A DNA stretch of 17,813 nt from Candidatus Nanopelagicales bacterium (GTDB taxonomy: Bacteria; Actinomycetota; Actinomycetes; S36-B12; UBA5976), in NCBI GenBank assembly GCA_023254955.1, contig JALRKC010000006.1, forward strand, positions 1 through 17,813, given 5' to 3'. This document shows, in pieces, positions 1 to 8,425 of the stretch. The translations under genes were made by a program, and so were the position numbers. The stretch's first letter is position 1, and each line of letters starts with the position of its first letter. The notes beneath the pieces were generated by a model. The model ran no database searches and was not told where the DNA came from. It saw only the letters and a program-made list of their open reading frames with translations.

Positions 1-1
1 C

Positions 2-1642
2 AAAACGATTGGCCGATTTGCCACTCTGCAGCCACACGTTTTACAAATAGCTCGACTTACGGCGCAGTACTACGCGGGCACTCTTAGTGACGTTCTCAGA
101 TTCGCGATTCCGCCGAGAAGCGCTCAAGTTGAAAAGAATTTCTCGCCAAGAGAACTTAACAAAAGCTCATTGAGCAGTTCTGCTAATAGCATCCCAACGG
201 CCCGATTCCTTCATATGAAAACCACAGAACAATGGGCGGAGGTGGTTTGGAATGAGATAAAAAACTTTCGATCTCAAAATAAAAAGGTACTGATCGTTGT
301 TCCTGAACAAGACTTTATAAATCAATTCGTTGAATTTACCAAAAAGCAAGAATCAAAAGATCCTTTTTTAATTTTGAGTGCTGATAGCGCTCCAGCTCAG
401 CGCTATCAAAACTTTCTAGAAATCAGCTGTGGCCAGGTGCAATTAGTTATTGGAACTCGCAATGCTATTTTTTCCCCGATCTGGGGGAATTTCGCGGTGA
501 TCATACTAAATGAGTATTCAGATATTTATCAATCGCCTCAAGCACCTTATTGGCAAGTGCCCCAGGTAGCAAAATTTCGTCAAATGCTAGAAGGTTGCGA
601 CTTACTCTATGTCGGTTATGGTATTTCGGTAACACGATATAAAGATTTGCTGGAAAAGAATTTAACTCTAGCTGAAAATAAAGATTCACCTAGAAGAGTT
701 TCTGAAGTCTTGAATGATTTGGATTCCAGATTAAGCAATTCAGATGATTATTCAGCAACTCTTTGGCAAGCCTTAAGCGAGAGCAAATTTGGCCCGGTGT
801 TAGTTCAAGTTCCGCGTAAAGGATTTGCAAATCTGCTGCTTTGTCAAAATTGCCACAGAATTCTATCTTGTTCTAAGTGCCACGGATCTTTGAGATTGTT
901 GGACAAATCGGCAATTCCGCAGTGTCTGCGATGTGCAAGTTTGCAAAGCGATACGCGATGTCGTCATTGTGGCTCACCTGGTTTCAAGGTTTTGCAGAGT
1001 GGTCAAGGTGGAGTACTTAACCAAATTGGAAAGCGGTTTCCAGGAATTCCAGTTAATTCATCAACCAAAGAAAAAAGAATATTTCGTATTGACGATAAAC
1101 CATCTATTACGGTGTGCACTCCGGGTGCGGCGCCGATTGCTGTTGCTGGATATCGCTCTATCGTGGTGCTAAACGCTACGACTCAATTTTCAAACCCCAA
1201 ATTAGAGGTATTTCAAGAGGTTTTTAACCAATGGTTGGGATTGATTAGTCAATTAAAAAATCACCCACAAGCCAAATTCGTTATTCATGGCGAAGTAGAT
1301 GAGTCTTTATTTAATTTTTTCAAATCTGAAGATTTGTTTGCATTTATTAAATCGCAATATGATGAGCGTCAAGATACAAAATTGCCGCCAATAACTCATA
1401 GCGTTACGCTACAGGGCACAAGCGAGCAAGTGTTAAAAGTTATAGAAAGCGCCAAGGATTTCCCAGCTGTAAAAATACTGGGGCCAGTAGCTGATTCGAC
1501 TCAAGAAGGAATGCTTCAAGCGGCGCTGTTAGCTAATGATGTTTTGCCATTGGTGGTTTTTGCTAAGAATGCAGTAGCCAAAGCGAGCGTAAGAGGTAAA
1601 GAGAATTTATTGATAAAGGTCGACTCGATTGATTTCATTTAA
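2..1642 (+). CDS. priA: PriA (primosomal protein N'), actinobacterial helicase-less form, 5'-truncated
   Basis: Probable replication-restart protein. The frame is open from base 2 with no stop, and its first residues (RLTAQYYAGTLSDVLRFAIPPR region, about bases 53-120) match the end of the PriA DNA-binding domain, so the true start is upstream of the window; 546 codons plus stop remain. Four CxxC pairs (CQNC, CSKC, CLRC, CRHC, about bases 843-971) form the usual PriA two-zinc cluster, followed by the C-terminal helicase-like lobe. The Walker A GSGKT is absent and the DEEH box is replaced by NEYSD (about bases 510-525). Loss of these motifs is typical of actinobacterial PriA, so this is a family trait and not decay; the protein probably acts as a structural primosome factor without ATPase activity. 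It lies upstream of def, 30 nt away. Confidence 0.9.
   Translation, partial: KTIGRFATLQPHVLQIARLTAQYYAGTLSDVLRFAIPPRSAQVEKNFSPRELNKSSLSSSANSIPTARFLHMKTTEQWAEVVWNEIKNFRSQNKKVLIVVPEQDFINQFVEFTKKQESKDPFLILSADSAPAQRYQNFLEISCGQVQLVIGTRNAIFSPIWGNFAVIILNEYSDIYQSPQAPYWQVPQVAKFRQMLEGCDLLYVGYGISVTRYKDLLEKNLTLAENKDSPRRVSEVLNDLDSRLSNSDDYSATLWQALSESKFGPVLVQVPRKGFANLLLCQNCHRILSCSKCHGSLRLLDKSAIPQCLRCASLQSDTRCRHCGSPGFKVLQSGQGGVLNQIGKRFPGIPVNSSTKEKRIFRIDDKPSITVCTPGAAPIAVAGYRSIVVLNATTQFSNPKLEVFQEVFNQWLGLISQLKNHPQAKFVIHGEVDESLFNFFKSEDLFAFIKSQYDERQDTKLPPITHSVTLQGTSEQVLKVIESAKDFPAVKILGPVADSTQEGMLQAALLANDVLPLVVFAKNAVAKASVRGKENLLIKVDSIDFI
382..408. repeat. Perfect 10-bp inverted repeat inside priA
   Basis: TGATAGCGCT (382-391) and AGCGCTATCA (399-408) are exact reverse complements separated by a 7-nt loop. 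They lie inside the coding frame (residues SADSAPAQRYQ), so a regulatory role is unproven; it may simply be coding coincidence. Confidence 0.6.
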
Positions 1643-1647
1643 TAAGT

Positions 1648-1653
1648 TAGAAT
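1648..1653 (+). promoter_or_regulatory. Candidate -10 box for def
   Basis: TAGAAT fits the actinobacterial TAnnnT pattern and lies in the 30-nt priA-def gap, 19 nt before the def TTG. A transcript from it would still contain the Shine-Dalgarno GTGAGG (1663-1668). No -35 element is seen at proper distance (TTGATT at 1629-1634 is only 13 nt away), so support is weak. Confidence 0.25.
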
Positions 1654-1672
1654 GCAAAAAAAGTGAGGAATT

Positions 1673-2221
1673 TTGGCAATTAAACAGATAAGGCTTTTCG
1701 GTGATCCAATTTTAACCACCAAAGCTCAAGAAGTAACTACATTCGATAAAGAACTCAGGAATTTAGTGAAAGATCTGGAAGATACCATGCTAGATGCTCC
1801 GGGAGTTGGGCTTGCTGCGCCGCAATTAGGTGTCTCGCTAAGAGTCTTCACCTATCAAGTTGAAAGCGACGATCCTAGTCATTTGATTAATCCGATTTTA
1901 GATTTAAGCGAAGAATTGCAAGATGGTGAAGAAGGTTGCTTATCGGTTCCTGGGCTTGCCTTTGATACCAAAAGAGCGATGAGAGTGGTCGCAAAAGGAA
2001 TGAATATGCATGGAGAGCCAGTGGAGGTAGTCGGCAGCGAGCTCTTGGCCCGCTGCATTCAGCATGAAACTGATCACTTAGATGGGATCGTTTTCATAGA
2101 TCGACTCGATCCGGAAACAAGAAAATTGGCCATGAAGGCGATTAGGGAATCGGAATGGTTTGGGCAACAGGCGCCAACGTTTAAATTGTCTCCCCACAAC
2201 ACTCAAGGATTGGCTCTCTAG
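1673..2221 (+). CDS. def: Peptide deformylase
   Basis: Cytoplasmic metalloenzyme that removes the formyl group from the N-terminal methionine of nascent proteins. All three family motifs are intact in 182 residues: GVGLAAPQLG (44-53), EEGCLS (86-91, metal ligand Cys89) and QHETDHLDG (130-138, ligands His131 and His135, catalytic Glu132). Length is normal for the family. The start is TTG at 1673, with GTGAGG a few bases upstream; no ATG fits the conserved N-terminus. It is followed after 8 nt by fmt, the transformylase that installs the group def removes, a pairing widespread in bacteria. Confidence 0.96.
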   Translation: MAIKQIRLFGDPILTTKAQEVTTFDKELRNLVKDLEDTMLDAPGVGLAAPQLGVSLRVFTYQVESDDPSHLINPILDLSEELQDGEEGCLSVPGLAFDTKRAMRVVAKGMNMHGEPVEVVGSELLARCIQHETDHLDGIVFIDRLDPETRKLAMKAIRESEWFGQQAPTFKLSPHNTQGLAL

Positions 2222-2229
2222 GTCGACTA

Positions 2230-3141
2230 TTGAAAGTTATTTTTATAGGAACTCCGCAAATCGCTGCGGATTATTTGCAATCGCTTTTTACCCATGTAGA
2301 AATATCTTTGGTAATCACTCAGAAACCAAAGGCGCAGGGTAGAGGTTTAAAAGTTTTAGAAACGCCAGTTTCAAAAGTTGCTAAAGATTTACAACTTGAA
2401 TTGTTAGAAGTTGATGACATTAACCATTTGGAAGTTGTGGAAAAAATAAAGAATTCAGGTGCGAAACTCGCGATAGTCATTGCCTTTGGTCAGATTATTA
2501 GACAAGCAACACGAGAGTCCTTAGCTGAAGGATTTATTAACCTTCACTTTTCATTACTACCTGCCCTGCGGGGGGCTGACCCAGTCGCTGCAGCAATTCG
2601 CAACGGATTGAGCCAGACAGGGGTATCGGTTTTTAAAATTTCTGAAGGTATCGACGATGGCGATATCTACGTGAGCAAAAAAATTGATATTGATTCAAAG
2701 GAAACCACTTATTCACTTTTTGAAAAACTTAAACCATTAGGCCAAACTGCGTTATTGGAAGCCTTGGCTTCAATTAAAAATGGAGTCAAGCCAACTCCGC
2801 AACAAGGAGAGGTTAGTTACGCAGCCAAAACTTCGAAAGCGGATTATCAAATCCCTTGGGATAAGCCGCAGCAAGAAATTGAAAGGTTAATACGTTCTGG
2901 AATGAACAGCAAACTCGCTTGGACGCTGCTGGAAGAACAGATCATAAAAATAGGCGAAGCGACTATTACTAATAGGCCTGACTTTGGAGTTGTAGGAAGT
3001 ATAAAAATTGAAAATGGTGTGACTGTGCAAACCGGCGATGGTGTTTTAGAAATCTTAACGGTAATTCCTGCAGGTAAAGCGATCATGAACGCTAGCCAAT
3101 GGGCTCGGGGCTTGAAGATAACGAGTTTAAAATTCAGATGA
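2230..3141 (+). CDS. fmt: Methionyl-tRNA formyltransferase
   Basis: Transfers the formyl group of 10-formyl-tetrahydrofolate to Met-tRNAfMet for translation initiation. The 303-residue protein has the N-terminal formyltransferase Rossmann domain with NLHFSLLP (104-111; catalytic Asn104 and His106), the adjacent RGADP, and GIDDGD (140-145; Asp142 aligns with the catalytic Asp of E. coli Fmt). The C-terminal tRNA-binding domain begins near SYAAKTSKADYQI. The start is TTG at 2230, chosen because MKVIFIGTP is the conserved N-terminus. Its TGA overlaps the rsmB ATG (ATGA), implying coupled translation. Confidence 0.96.
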   Translation: MKVIFIGTPQIAADYLQSLFTHVEISLVITQKPKAQGRGLKVLETPVSKVAKDLQLELLEVDDINHLEVVEKIKNSGAKLAIVIAFGQIIRQATRESLAEGFINLHFSLLPALRGADPVAAAIRNGLSQTGVSVFKISEGIDDGDIYVSKKIDIDSKETTYSLFEKLKPLGQTALLEALASIKNGVKPTPQQGEVSYAAKTSKADYQIPWDKPQQEIERLIRSGMNSKLAWTLLEEQIIKIGEATITNRPDFGVVGSIKIENGVTVQTGDGVLEILTVIPAGKAIMNASQWARGLKITSLKFR

Positions 3142-4460
3142 AATCAGCTCGTGGGTTTGCCTTGGGTACGTATCTGGAAATCATAGACAGAAAATTGTAT
3201 GCAAATCTAGAAGTTCCAAAACAACTCAACTTGTCAAATTTTAGTTCCGGGGATAAATCTCGAATTACAGATTTAGTTCATGGAACTTTTCGCTGGCAAT
3301 TGTTTTTAAGAACAGTAATTGAAATAGCTGCCAAAAGAAGCAAAGATAAAATTGAAGAAAAATTACTAAGTTTACTAGAGATGGCAAGTTATGAAGTTCT
3401 CTTTGGCAAAACCACCAAGGAAATCTTAGTCTCAGAGTGGGTAAACGAAGCAAAGAAAAATTTAGGTATCAAGTACTCAGGTTTCACAAATGCAGTTTTG
3501 CGCAGGGTTAGTGAAAGAAATTTCGAAGAATGGCAGCAAGAAATTGATCAGGCCTATCCTGGAAGACTCGATTTAATTTGGTCGTGCCCTGCTTGGATAA
3601 TAGAAAAGTTTCAAAAAGTGACAAAGAGCGAATCAGAGTTAATAAAGCTCTTAGCTGCAAATAATCAACCGCCTACCTTATGGAAGGTAAATAAAACTCT
3701 TAAGCCTAATAATTTCGCGTTAGCTCCGACCGCAGAGAAATTAAACAGTGGGGAGATCAACTTCAATAAAAATATCAAAACGATAGTTCCAAGAGTTCAA
3801 GATGCAGCTAGTCAAGCAGCAGCGTTCTTATTGGCTAATTATCTTGTCGATAAAAATGAAACGGACTGGCTGGATACTTGTGCAGCTCCAGGTGGCAAGA
3901 CCGCAACTATGGCCCAAGTGGCAGCAATTTCTCAAATAAAAATCACAGCAGTTGACATACATCCACATAAAGAGAAACTCATTAAACATAACATTAGAGA
4001 TTTTAAGAATATAGAAGTTCTTGTGGGTGACTCTAGGTTGTCTCCTTGGAATGATAAAAAATTTGATCGGATATTAATTGATGCGCCTTGCACTGGACTG
4101 GGTGCCATCCGCCGAAGAAGTGAATCTCGCTGGCAAAAAAAACCTAGCGACGTAAAAGAGTTGGTGACAAACGCAAAAGAGATATTTCATGCTGCTATGA
4201 ATTCAATCAAACCAGGTGGATTTATCGAATATGTTGTCTGTTCACCTATCCTTGAAGAAACTGACGATTTCGTAAAATGGGCAATGGCGAATTATTCAAA
4301 TCTAGAGATAATCAGCCCGGAAGAATACCTTTCGGTCTTTGAATCCTCAGTTGACTTAGAACTAGTAGAAATCTCGGAAGTGAGCTTGAGATTTTGGCCT
4401 CATCTACATGAATCAGACGCGATGTTTGTGTGTTTGTTTAAGGCTAAAAATGGCAATTAA
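3138..4460 (+). CDS. rsmB: 16S rRNA (cytosine-967-C5) methyltransferase RsmB
   Basis: S-adenosylmethionine-dependent m5C methyltransferase of small-subunit rRNA. The 440-residue protein has an N-terminal NusB-like RNA-binding domain (about 1-130) and a C-terminal Rossmann methyltransferase domain. Visible motifs are DTCAAPGGKT (motif I, about 246-255), DAPCTGLG (motif IV, Cys318) and VVCSP (motif VI, nucleophile Cys368). Motif VI normally reads TCS; here Thr is replaced by Val but the Cys is kept. The start is ATG 3138 in the ATGA overlap with fmt; an in-frame ATG at 3099 would add 13 residues encoded inside fmt and is less likely. The fmt-rsmB adjacency is classic. Confidence 0.93.
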   Translation: MKSARGFALGTYLEIIDRKLYANLEVPKQLNLSNFSSGDKSRITDLVHGTFRWQLFLRTVIEIAAKRSKDKIEEKLLSLLEMASYEVLFGKTTKEILVSEWVNEAKKNLGIKYSGFTNAVLRRVSERNFEEWQQEIDQAYPGRLDLIWSCPAWIIEKFQKVTKSESELIKLLAANNQPPTLWKVNKTLKPNNFALAPTAEKLNSGEINFNKNIKTIVPRVQDAASQAAAFLLANYLVDKNETDWLDTCAAPGGKTATMAQVAAISQIKITAVDIHPHKEKLIKHNIRDFKNIEVLVGDSRLSPWNDKKFDRILIDAPCTGLGAIRRRSESRWQKKPSDVKELVTNAKEIFHAAMNSIKPGGFIEYVVCSPILEETDDFVKWAMANYSNLEIISPEEYLSVFESSVDLELVEISEVSLRFWPHLHESDAMFVCLFKAKNGN

Positions 4461-4469
4461 GATGGACTT

Positions 4470-5123
4470 ATGTCCGGTCTCATAGCACCAAGCATTCTTG
4501 CGGCAAATCACAGTTCAATCGGAGAAGCATTAAAGCAGGCTTCAAATGCTGACTGGATCCATGTTGACATTATGGATAATCATTTTGTGCCGAACCTGAG
4601 TTTCTCATCCGAGATGACTAAGGCTGTTAGAAAACTAGGAATTGCACCAGTAGATACCCATTTGATGATCGAAGAACCAGAAAAATGGTTATCACAATAT
4701 CTTGATGCAGGTAGCGACTCGATAACCTTTCACATTGAGGCTACAAAGCACGCTGCGCAATGCATAGAAATTATTAAAGATGCAGGGGCTAAGGCCGCGA
4801 TAGCTTTAAAACCGCGGACCGACTTTAAGGAAATTCTTCCTTATCTTGAAACAATAGACATGGTTTTAGTTATGACTGTAGAGCCGGGCTTTGGCGGGCA
4901 AAAGTTTATGGAAGATCAATTAGAAAAAGTAAAGAATATTCGCTCCGAGATAGAAAAAAGAAAACTTGAGATAAGGCTACAAGTCGATGGGGGCGTAGAT
5001 AAATCGAATATTGAAAAAGCGTATCTGGCTGGAGCCGATTTTTTTGTGGCTGGTTCAAGCGTCTTTAGAGCAGATGATCCGATGCAAGCAATAGCGGAAC
5101 TAAAAGGCTTAGTAACTGATTAA
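4470..5123 (+). CDS. rpe: Ribulose-phosphate 3-epimerase
   Basis: Interconverts ribulose 5-phosphate and xylulose 5-phosphate in the pentose phosphate pathway. The 217-residue TIM barrel shows all key sites: APSILAAN (Ser8), HVDIMDNHFVPN (His31 and Asp33), DTHLM (His64), the phosphate-binding MTVEPGFGGQKF (135-146), VDGGV (Asp173) and the final GSSVF. ATG 4470 follows rsmB by 9 nt. The stop TAA shares its last A with the ribD ATG (TAATG). Its placement directly before the riboflavin genes is metabolically apt because RibB consumes ribulose 5-phosphate. Confidence 0.97.
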   Translation: MSGLIAPSILAANHSSIGEALKQASNADWIHVDIMDNHFVPNLSFSSEMTKAVRKLGIAPVDTHLMIEEPEKWLSQYLDAGSDSITFHIEATKHAAQCIEIIKDAGAKAAIALKPRTDFKEILPYLETIDMVLVMTVEPGFGGQKFMEDQLEKVKNIRSEIEKRKLEIRLQVDGGVDKSNIEKAYLAGADFFVAGSSVFRADDPMQAIAELKGLVTD

Positions 5124-6115
5124 TGCAAGAATTTTTAGAAGAATTAAAGAGATTAGCTAGTACCCCAATCACGGTACCAAGAAATCCTAGAGTAGCCGCA
5201 ATAATTGTTGATCAAAATGACAGAATTATTGCCACAGGTATTCATACCGGAAAGGGTAATGACCACGCAGAAGTTGCGGCCTTAAAAAAAAGTTCTGGGG
5301 ATTTATCCGATTGCACCATGTATGTTTCACTAGAACCGTGCAATCATCATGGGGCGACTGGACCTTGCACAGAGGCGATAATTCAAAGTGGAATAAAAAA
5401 ACTAGTCATTGGAAGCCTTGACCCAAATCCAGAATCAACTGGAGGATTAAAAAGACTGCGAGATGCCGGGATCGAAGTTTTTGTTTGCCCGGATCAGTCA
5501 GATTTCGTCTCGCTTAACCGCCGCTGGATGGAGAGCATTCGGTTAAAGCGACCTTTTGTAGCCATAAAGAGTGCGATCAGCATTGATGGATTTATCTCTA
5601 AGAATGAAAATGAAAGATACCAATTAACTTCTTCCAAAGCTTTAGATTATTCACAAGAATTAAGGTGTAATTTTGATGCAATTTTGGTGGGTACTAATAC
5701 TGTTGAAGCAGATGACCCGTTGCTCACGATAAGAAAATTTGAAAATCAAGAATTCAAACAACCCCTTAGAGTAATCATGGGAAATAGAGAACTTTCACAA
5801 AATCATAGAGTATTTAATTCAGATGCTGAGTCAATTCAAATTAAAACCCATAACCCAAATGAGGTTTTAACCCAAGTAATTAAATTAAACGTAAACAGCA
5901 TTTTGATTGAGGGTGGAGCGAGTGTAGCCAGTGCATTTTTAAGCGATGGCTTAGTTGATGAAATGCATATTTTTATGGCTAACAAGATCTTGGGCCAAGG
6001 TGTGAATATGTTTGAACAATTCAAAGAATCTGTACCGCACTTGGAAATCAGCTTTAAAAATGTTCTATCCTTAGAACCTGACGTTTTGATTCAAGCAAAC
6101 GTTTACGGGAGATGA
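5123..6115 (+). CDS. ribD: Bifunctional riboflavin deaminase/reductase RibD
   Basis: Carries out the deamination and side-chain reduction that follow GTP cyclohydrolase II in riboflavin synthesis. Residues about 1-120 form the cytidine-deaminase-like domain with zinc-site DHAEVAAL (His48, catalytic Glu50) and EPCNHHGATGPC (Cys73, Cys82). Residues about 145-330 form the DHFR-like reductase domain, with the AISIDGF start, DAILVGTNTVEADDPLLTIR and IEGGASV. The segment equivalent to the usual GxSxWIT motif reads NERYQLTSS, a divergent version. Length (330) is slightly short for the family (about 340-380). The start is coupled to rpe by TAATG; ribE begins 1 nt after its stop. Confidence 0.94.
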   Translation: MQEFLEELKRLASTPITVPRNPRVAAIIVDQNDRIIATGIHTGKGNDHAEVAALKKSSGDLSDCTMYVSLEPCNHHGATGPCTEAIIQSGIKKLVIGSLDPNPESTGGLKRLRDAGIEVFVCPDQSDFVSLNRRWMESIRLKRPFVAIKSAISIDGFISKNENERYQLTSSKALDYSQELRCNFDAILVGTNTVEADDPLLTIRKFENQEFKQPLRVIMGNRELSQNHRVFNSDAESIQIKTHNPNEVLTQVIKLNVNSILIEGGASVASAFLSDGLVDEMHIFMANKILGQGVNMFEQFKESVPHLEISFKNVLSLEPDVLIQANVYGR

Positions 6116-6116
6116 C

Positions 6117-6734
6117 ATGTTCACCGGGCTTATTCGGCACCGTGGGATTTTAATTAATTCTGTTAAAGAAAATGAACTGCTAACCCTAGAGATAGAAAAT
6201 TCGGAATTGGCAAGAACCGCTAAAGTCAAAGATTCAATTAATGTAAATGGCATTTGTTTAACAATCACTGGGATAAAAAATAACTTGATGTGGTTTGAAT
6301 TGGTCGAAGAAACTCAAAAGCGAACTACTGCAAGAAATTGGACAAGCAATCAATTCTTACATTTAGAGCCGGCAATGAGTTTAAGTGACAGGCTCGACGG
6401 CCATTTGGTTTCAGGTCATATTGACACAACCGCGTCTTTAATTGAAAAAATAGAGCAACCCGATGCCTTAATTCTTTGGTTCAAAGTGCCCGCGGCTTGG
6501 AACGGTCTATTGATTGAAAAAGGATCTGTAGCGATAGATGGTGTCTCACTTACAGTTGCGCAATTGCTAGAGAGGGACGATGAATCTGTTGATTTTTCTG
6601 TATGGTTAATTCCAACTACTGTCGAAAATACTAATTTTTCTCAACTAAAGGTGGGAGATAAAGTTAATATAGAATTTGATCTTGTCGCAAAATATATCCT
6701 AAAAAACTTAAAAAGGAAAAACTTTGAAAGTTGA
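6117..6734 (+). CDS. ribE: Riboflavin synthase alpha chain
   Basis: Dismutates two molecules of 6,7-dimethyl-8-ribityllumazine to riboflavin plus the pyrimidinedione that RibH reuses. The 205-residue protein shows the characteristic internal duplication: MFTGL start, [10 protein letters not shown] (41-50, catalytic-type Cys47) in the N-lobe, and [10 protein letters not shown] (138-147) in the C-lobe, joined around [10 protein letters not shown]. The usual MFTG(I/L)(V/I)E start here has Arg in place of Glu. The gene is called ribE in E. coli style and ribC in some species. It overlaps ribBA by 11 bp. Confidence 0.95.
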   Translation: MFTGLIRHRGILINSVKENELLTLEIENSELARTAKVKDSINVNGICLTITGIKNNLMWFELVEETQKRTTARNWTSNQFLHLEPAMSLSDRLDGHLVSGHIDTTASLIEKIEQPDALILWFKVPAAWNGLLIEKGSVAIDGVSLTVAQLLERDDESVDFSVWLIPTTVENTNFSQLKVGDKVNIEFDLVAKYILKNLKRKNFES

Positions 6735-7935
6735 ATGTGATCCGATTGAAGAAGCAATAGCTGAGATCAAAAATGGTCGAGCGATCATTGTGGTAGATGA
6801 TGCCGACCGAGAAAATGAAGGCGATCTGATTTTCGCAGCAGAAGCTACCACTAATGAATTGATGGCTTTCATGATTCGCCATACCTCTGGTGTTGTTTGT
6901 GTAGCGATGGAGGGTGAAAATTTAGATCGTCTGAAATTGCCACCAATGACTTTAATAAATGAAGATAAGAAACAAACTGCCTATAGCGTGAGCGTTGACG
7001 CAAAAGATGGAATCGCGACTGGTATCAGTGCAAGCGATAGAGCTCATACGGTGAGACTTTTAGCGGACCCAAACACCCAAGCTGAACAATTAACTAGACC
7101 GGGACACATATTTCCCTTAAGAGCAGTTGTCGGTGGCGTACTAAGAAGAGCAGGACATACCGAAGCCGCAGTTGATTTAGCAAAATTGGCAGGCTTAGAG
7201 CCAGCCGGCGTCATCGCGGAACTAGTTAAAGACGATGGTGAAATGATGCGCGCTAAAGATTGTCGCGAATTTGCCGAGCTTCATAATTTAAAAATGATAA
7301 GTATTGCTGATTTGATTGCCTATAGAAGGCGCAGCGAGAAACTCGTGTCCTTAGTTGCTAAGACAACTTTACCGACAGCTTTTGGCGAGTTTCAGGCCTT
7401 TGGTTTTAGAAGTTTGGCTGATTCACGCTCGCATGTTGCATTAGTTGTTGGTGATATTAGTGATGGTGAAAATGTTTTAGTTAGAGTCCATTCAGAATGT
7501 CTAACTGGCGATGTTTTTCATTCGGCAAGATGCGATTGTGGTGAGCAATTGAATTTAGCGCTGGAACGTATTCAAAAAGAAGGTCGCGGGATAGTGCTTT
7601 ACATTAAAGGTCACGAGGGACGTGGTATCGGACTTTTACAGAAATTAAAGGCTTACGAACTTCAAGATGAAGGTTTGGATACCGTTGAGGCAAACTTGAA
7701 ATTAGGTCTACCAGCTGACGCGCGTGATTACGGTACCGGAGCACAGATCCTTGCAGAATTAGGCGTTAAGAGCATGCGTTTACTAACGAATAATCCAGCA
7801 AAGCGTGCGGGCCTTGAAGGCTATGGTTTAAGTATTGTGGAACGAGTTCCTTTGATCAGTAAAGAAAAAAAGGAGAACGCACGTTATTTAAAGGTAAAGG
7901 CAGAGAAAATGGGCCACGAGTTAGGTGGAAGCTGA
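6724..7935 (+). CDS. ribBA: Bifunctional DHBP synthase / GTP cyclohydrolase II
   Basis: Supplies both precursors of riboflavin. Residues about 1-200 are 3,4-dihydroxy-2-butanone 4-phosphate synthase (ribulose 5-phosphate as substrate) with DRENEGD (28-34), RHTSGVV, and RPGHIFPL (125-132) with [10 protein letters not shown]. Residues about 205-403 are GTP cyclohydrolase II with zinc ligands in [17 protein letters not shown] (Cys259, Cys270, Cys272), GHEGRGIGL, and [17 protein letters not shown]. Key residues of both halves look intact, so neither half appears dead. The start is TTG 6724, set by the purine-rich AAAAGGAAAA at 6711-6720 and giving an 11-bp overlap with ribE. The TGATG junction couples it to ribH. 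Confidence 0.96.
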   Translation: MKVECDPIEEAIAEIKNGRAIIVVDDADRENEGDLIFAAEATTNELMAFMIRHTSGVVCVAMEGENLDRLKLPPMTLINEDKKQTAYSVSVDAKDGIATGISASDRAHTVRLLADPNTQAEQLTRPGHIFPLRAVVGGVLRRAGHTEAAVDLAKLAGLEPAGVIAELVKDDGEMMRAKDCREFAELHNLKMISIADLIAYRRRSEKLVSLVAKTTLPTAFGEFQAFGFRSLADSRSHVALVVGDISDGENVLVRVHSECLTGDVFHSARCDCGEQLNLALERIQKEGRGIVLYIKGHEGRGIGLLQKLKAYELQDEGLDTVEANLKLGLPADARDYGTGAQILAELGVKSMRLLTNNPAKRAGLEGYGLSIVERVPLISKEKKENARYLKVKAEKMGHELGGS

Positions 7936-8414
7936 TGCCTCAAGATGCACAACCGCAAATTGAACTCAATGGAGATTTCTCAAAACTAAATGTTGCAGTC
8001 ATTGGTGCTTTGTGGAACAAGGATATTTCAGATTTATTGGTAAAAAATGCTCAAGAAACCTTGGAGCGCCACAATGTAAAGCATCAAATTTTTAGAGTTG
8101 CTGGCTCTTTTGAATTAATTTGGGCGGCTAACCAGGCAGTTATTCGTGGATTTTCTGCCGTAGCTTTGTTCGGAGCAATCATTCGTGGCGAAACTCCACA
8201 TTTTGACTATGTTGCAAGCGCAGTAACTCAAGGAGCGACTCAATTGAGTCTTGGTGAAGCAATTGTGGGCTTTGGGGTGTTAACTTGCGACACCTATCAA
8301 CAGGCTTTAGATCGATCAGGAAACTCAGGCGCGAAAGAAAACAAGGGTAAAGATACGATTGAAGCAATTCTCTTGAGTCATCAAGCCTTTTCAAACGAAA
8401 CTAAAATTGGCTAA
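7935..8414 (+). CDS. ribH: 6,7-dimethyl-8-ribityllumazine synthase
   Basis: Condenses the RibD-derived pyrimidine with the RibB product, the penultimate step to riboflavin; members form pentamers or 60-subunit capsids. The 159-residue chain has the aromatic ALWN segment (25-28), VAGSFE (55-60, substrate loop, with Ala where Pro is frequent), [14 protein letters not shown] (80-93, catalytic His89), and GVLTCDT with QALDR. The C-terminal NKG is also present. ATG 7935 overlaps the ribBA stop. No phosphatase or RibF gene follows, so those steps must be encoded elsewhere. Confidence 0.95.
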   Translation: MPQDAQPQIELNGDFSKLNVAVIGALWNKDISDLLVKNAQETLERHNVKHQIFRVAGSFELIWAANQAVIRGFSAVALFGAIIRGETPHFDYVASAVTQGATQLSLGEAIVGFGVLTCDTYQQALDRSGNSGAKENKGKDTIEAILLSHQAFSNETKIG

Positions 8415-8425
8415 CGGGGGTACAG

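Noticed and set aside
170..172. TTG at 170 as the start of priA
   Set aside because: The same frame is open back to base 2 and encodes conserved PriA residues, so the gene is cut by the window edge.
501..689. Antisense and out-of-frame open frames (for example 501-689 minus, 933-1172 plus, 14210-14515 minus)
   Set aside because: They lie wholly within strongly conserved genes on the + strand, lack recognisable domains and have no ribosome-binding sites.
3099..3101. ATG at 3099 as the rsmB start
   Set aside because: It would add 13 residues encoded deep inside fmt; the ATGA at 3138 is the usual coupled start and fits the family N-terminus.
4461..5122. FMN riboswitch before or within the rib genes
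   Set aside because: No gap is large enough and no conserved RFN aptamer sequence was seen upstream of ribD.
8237..8250. 14-bp perfect palindrome GACTCAATTGAGTC
   Set aside because: It lies inside well-conserved ribH coding sequence with no promoter-like context; probably codon-driven chance.
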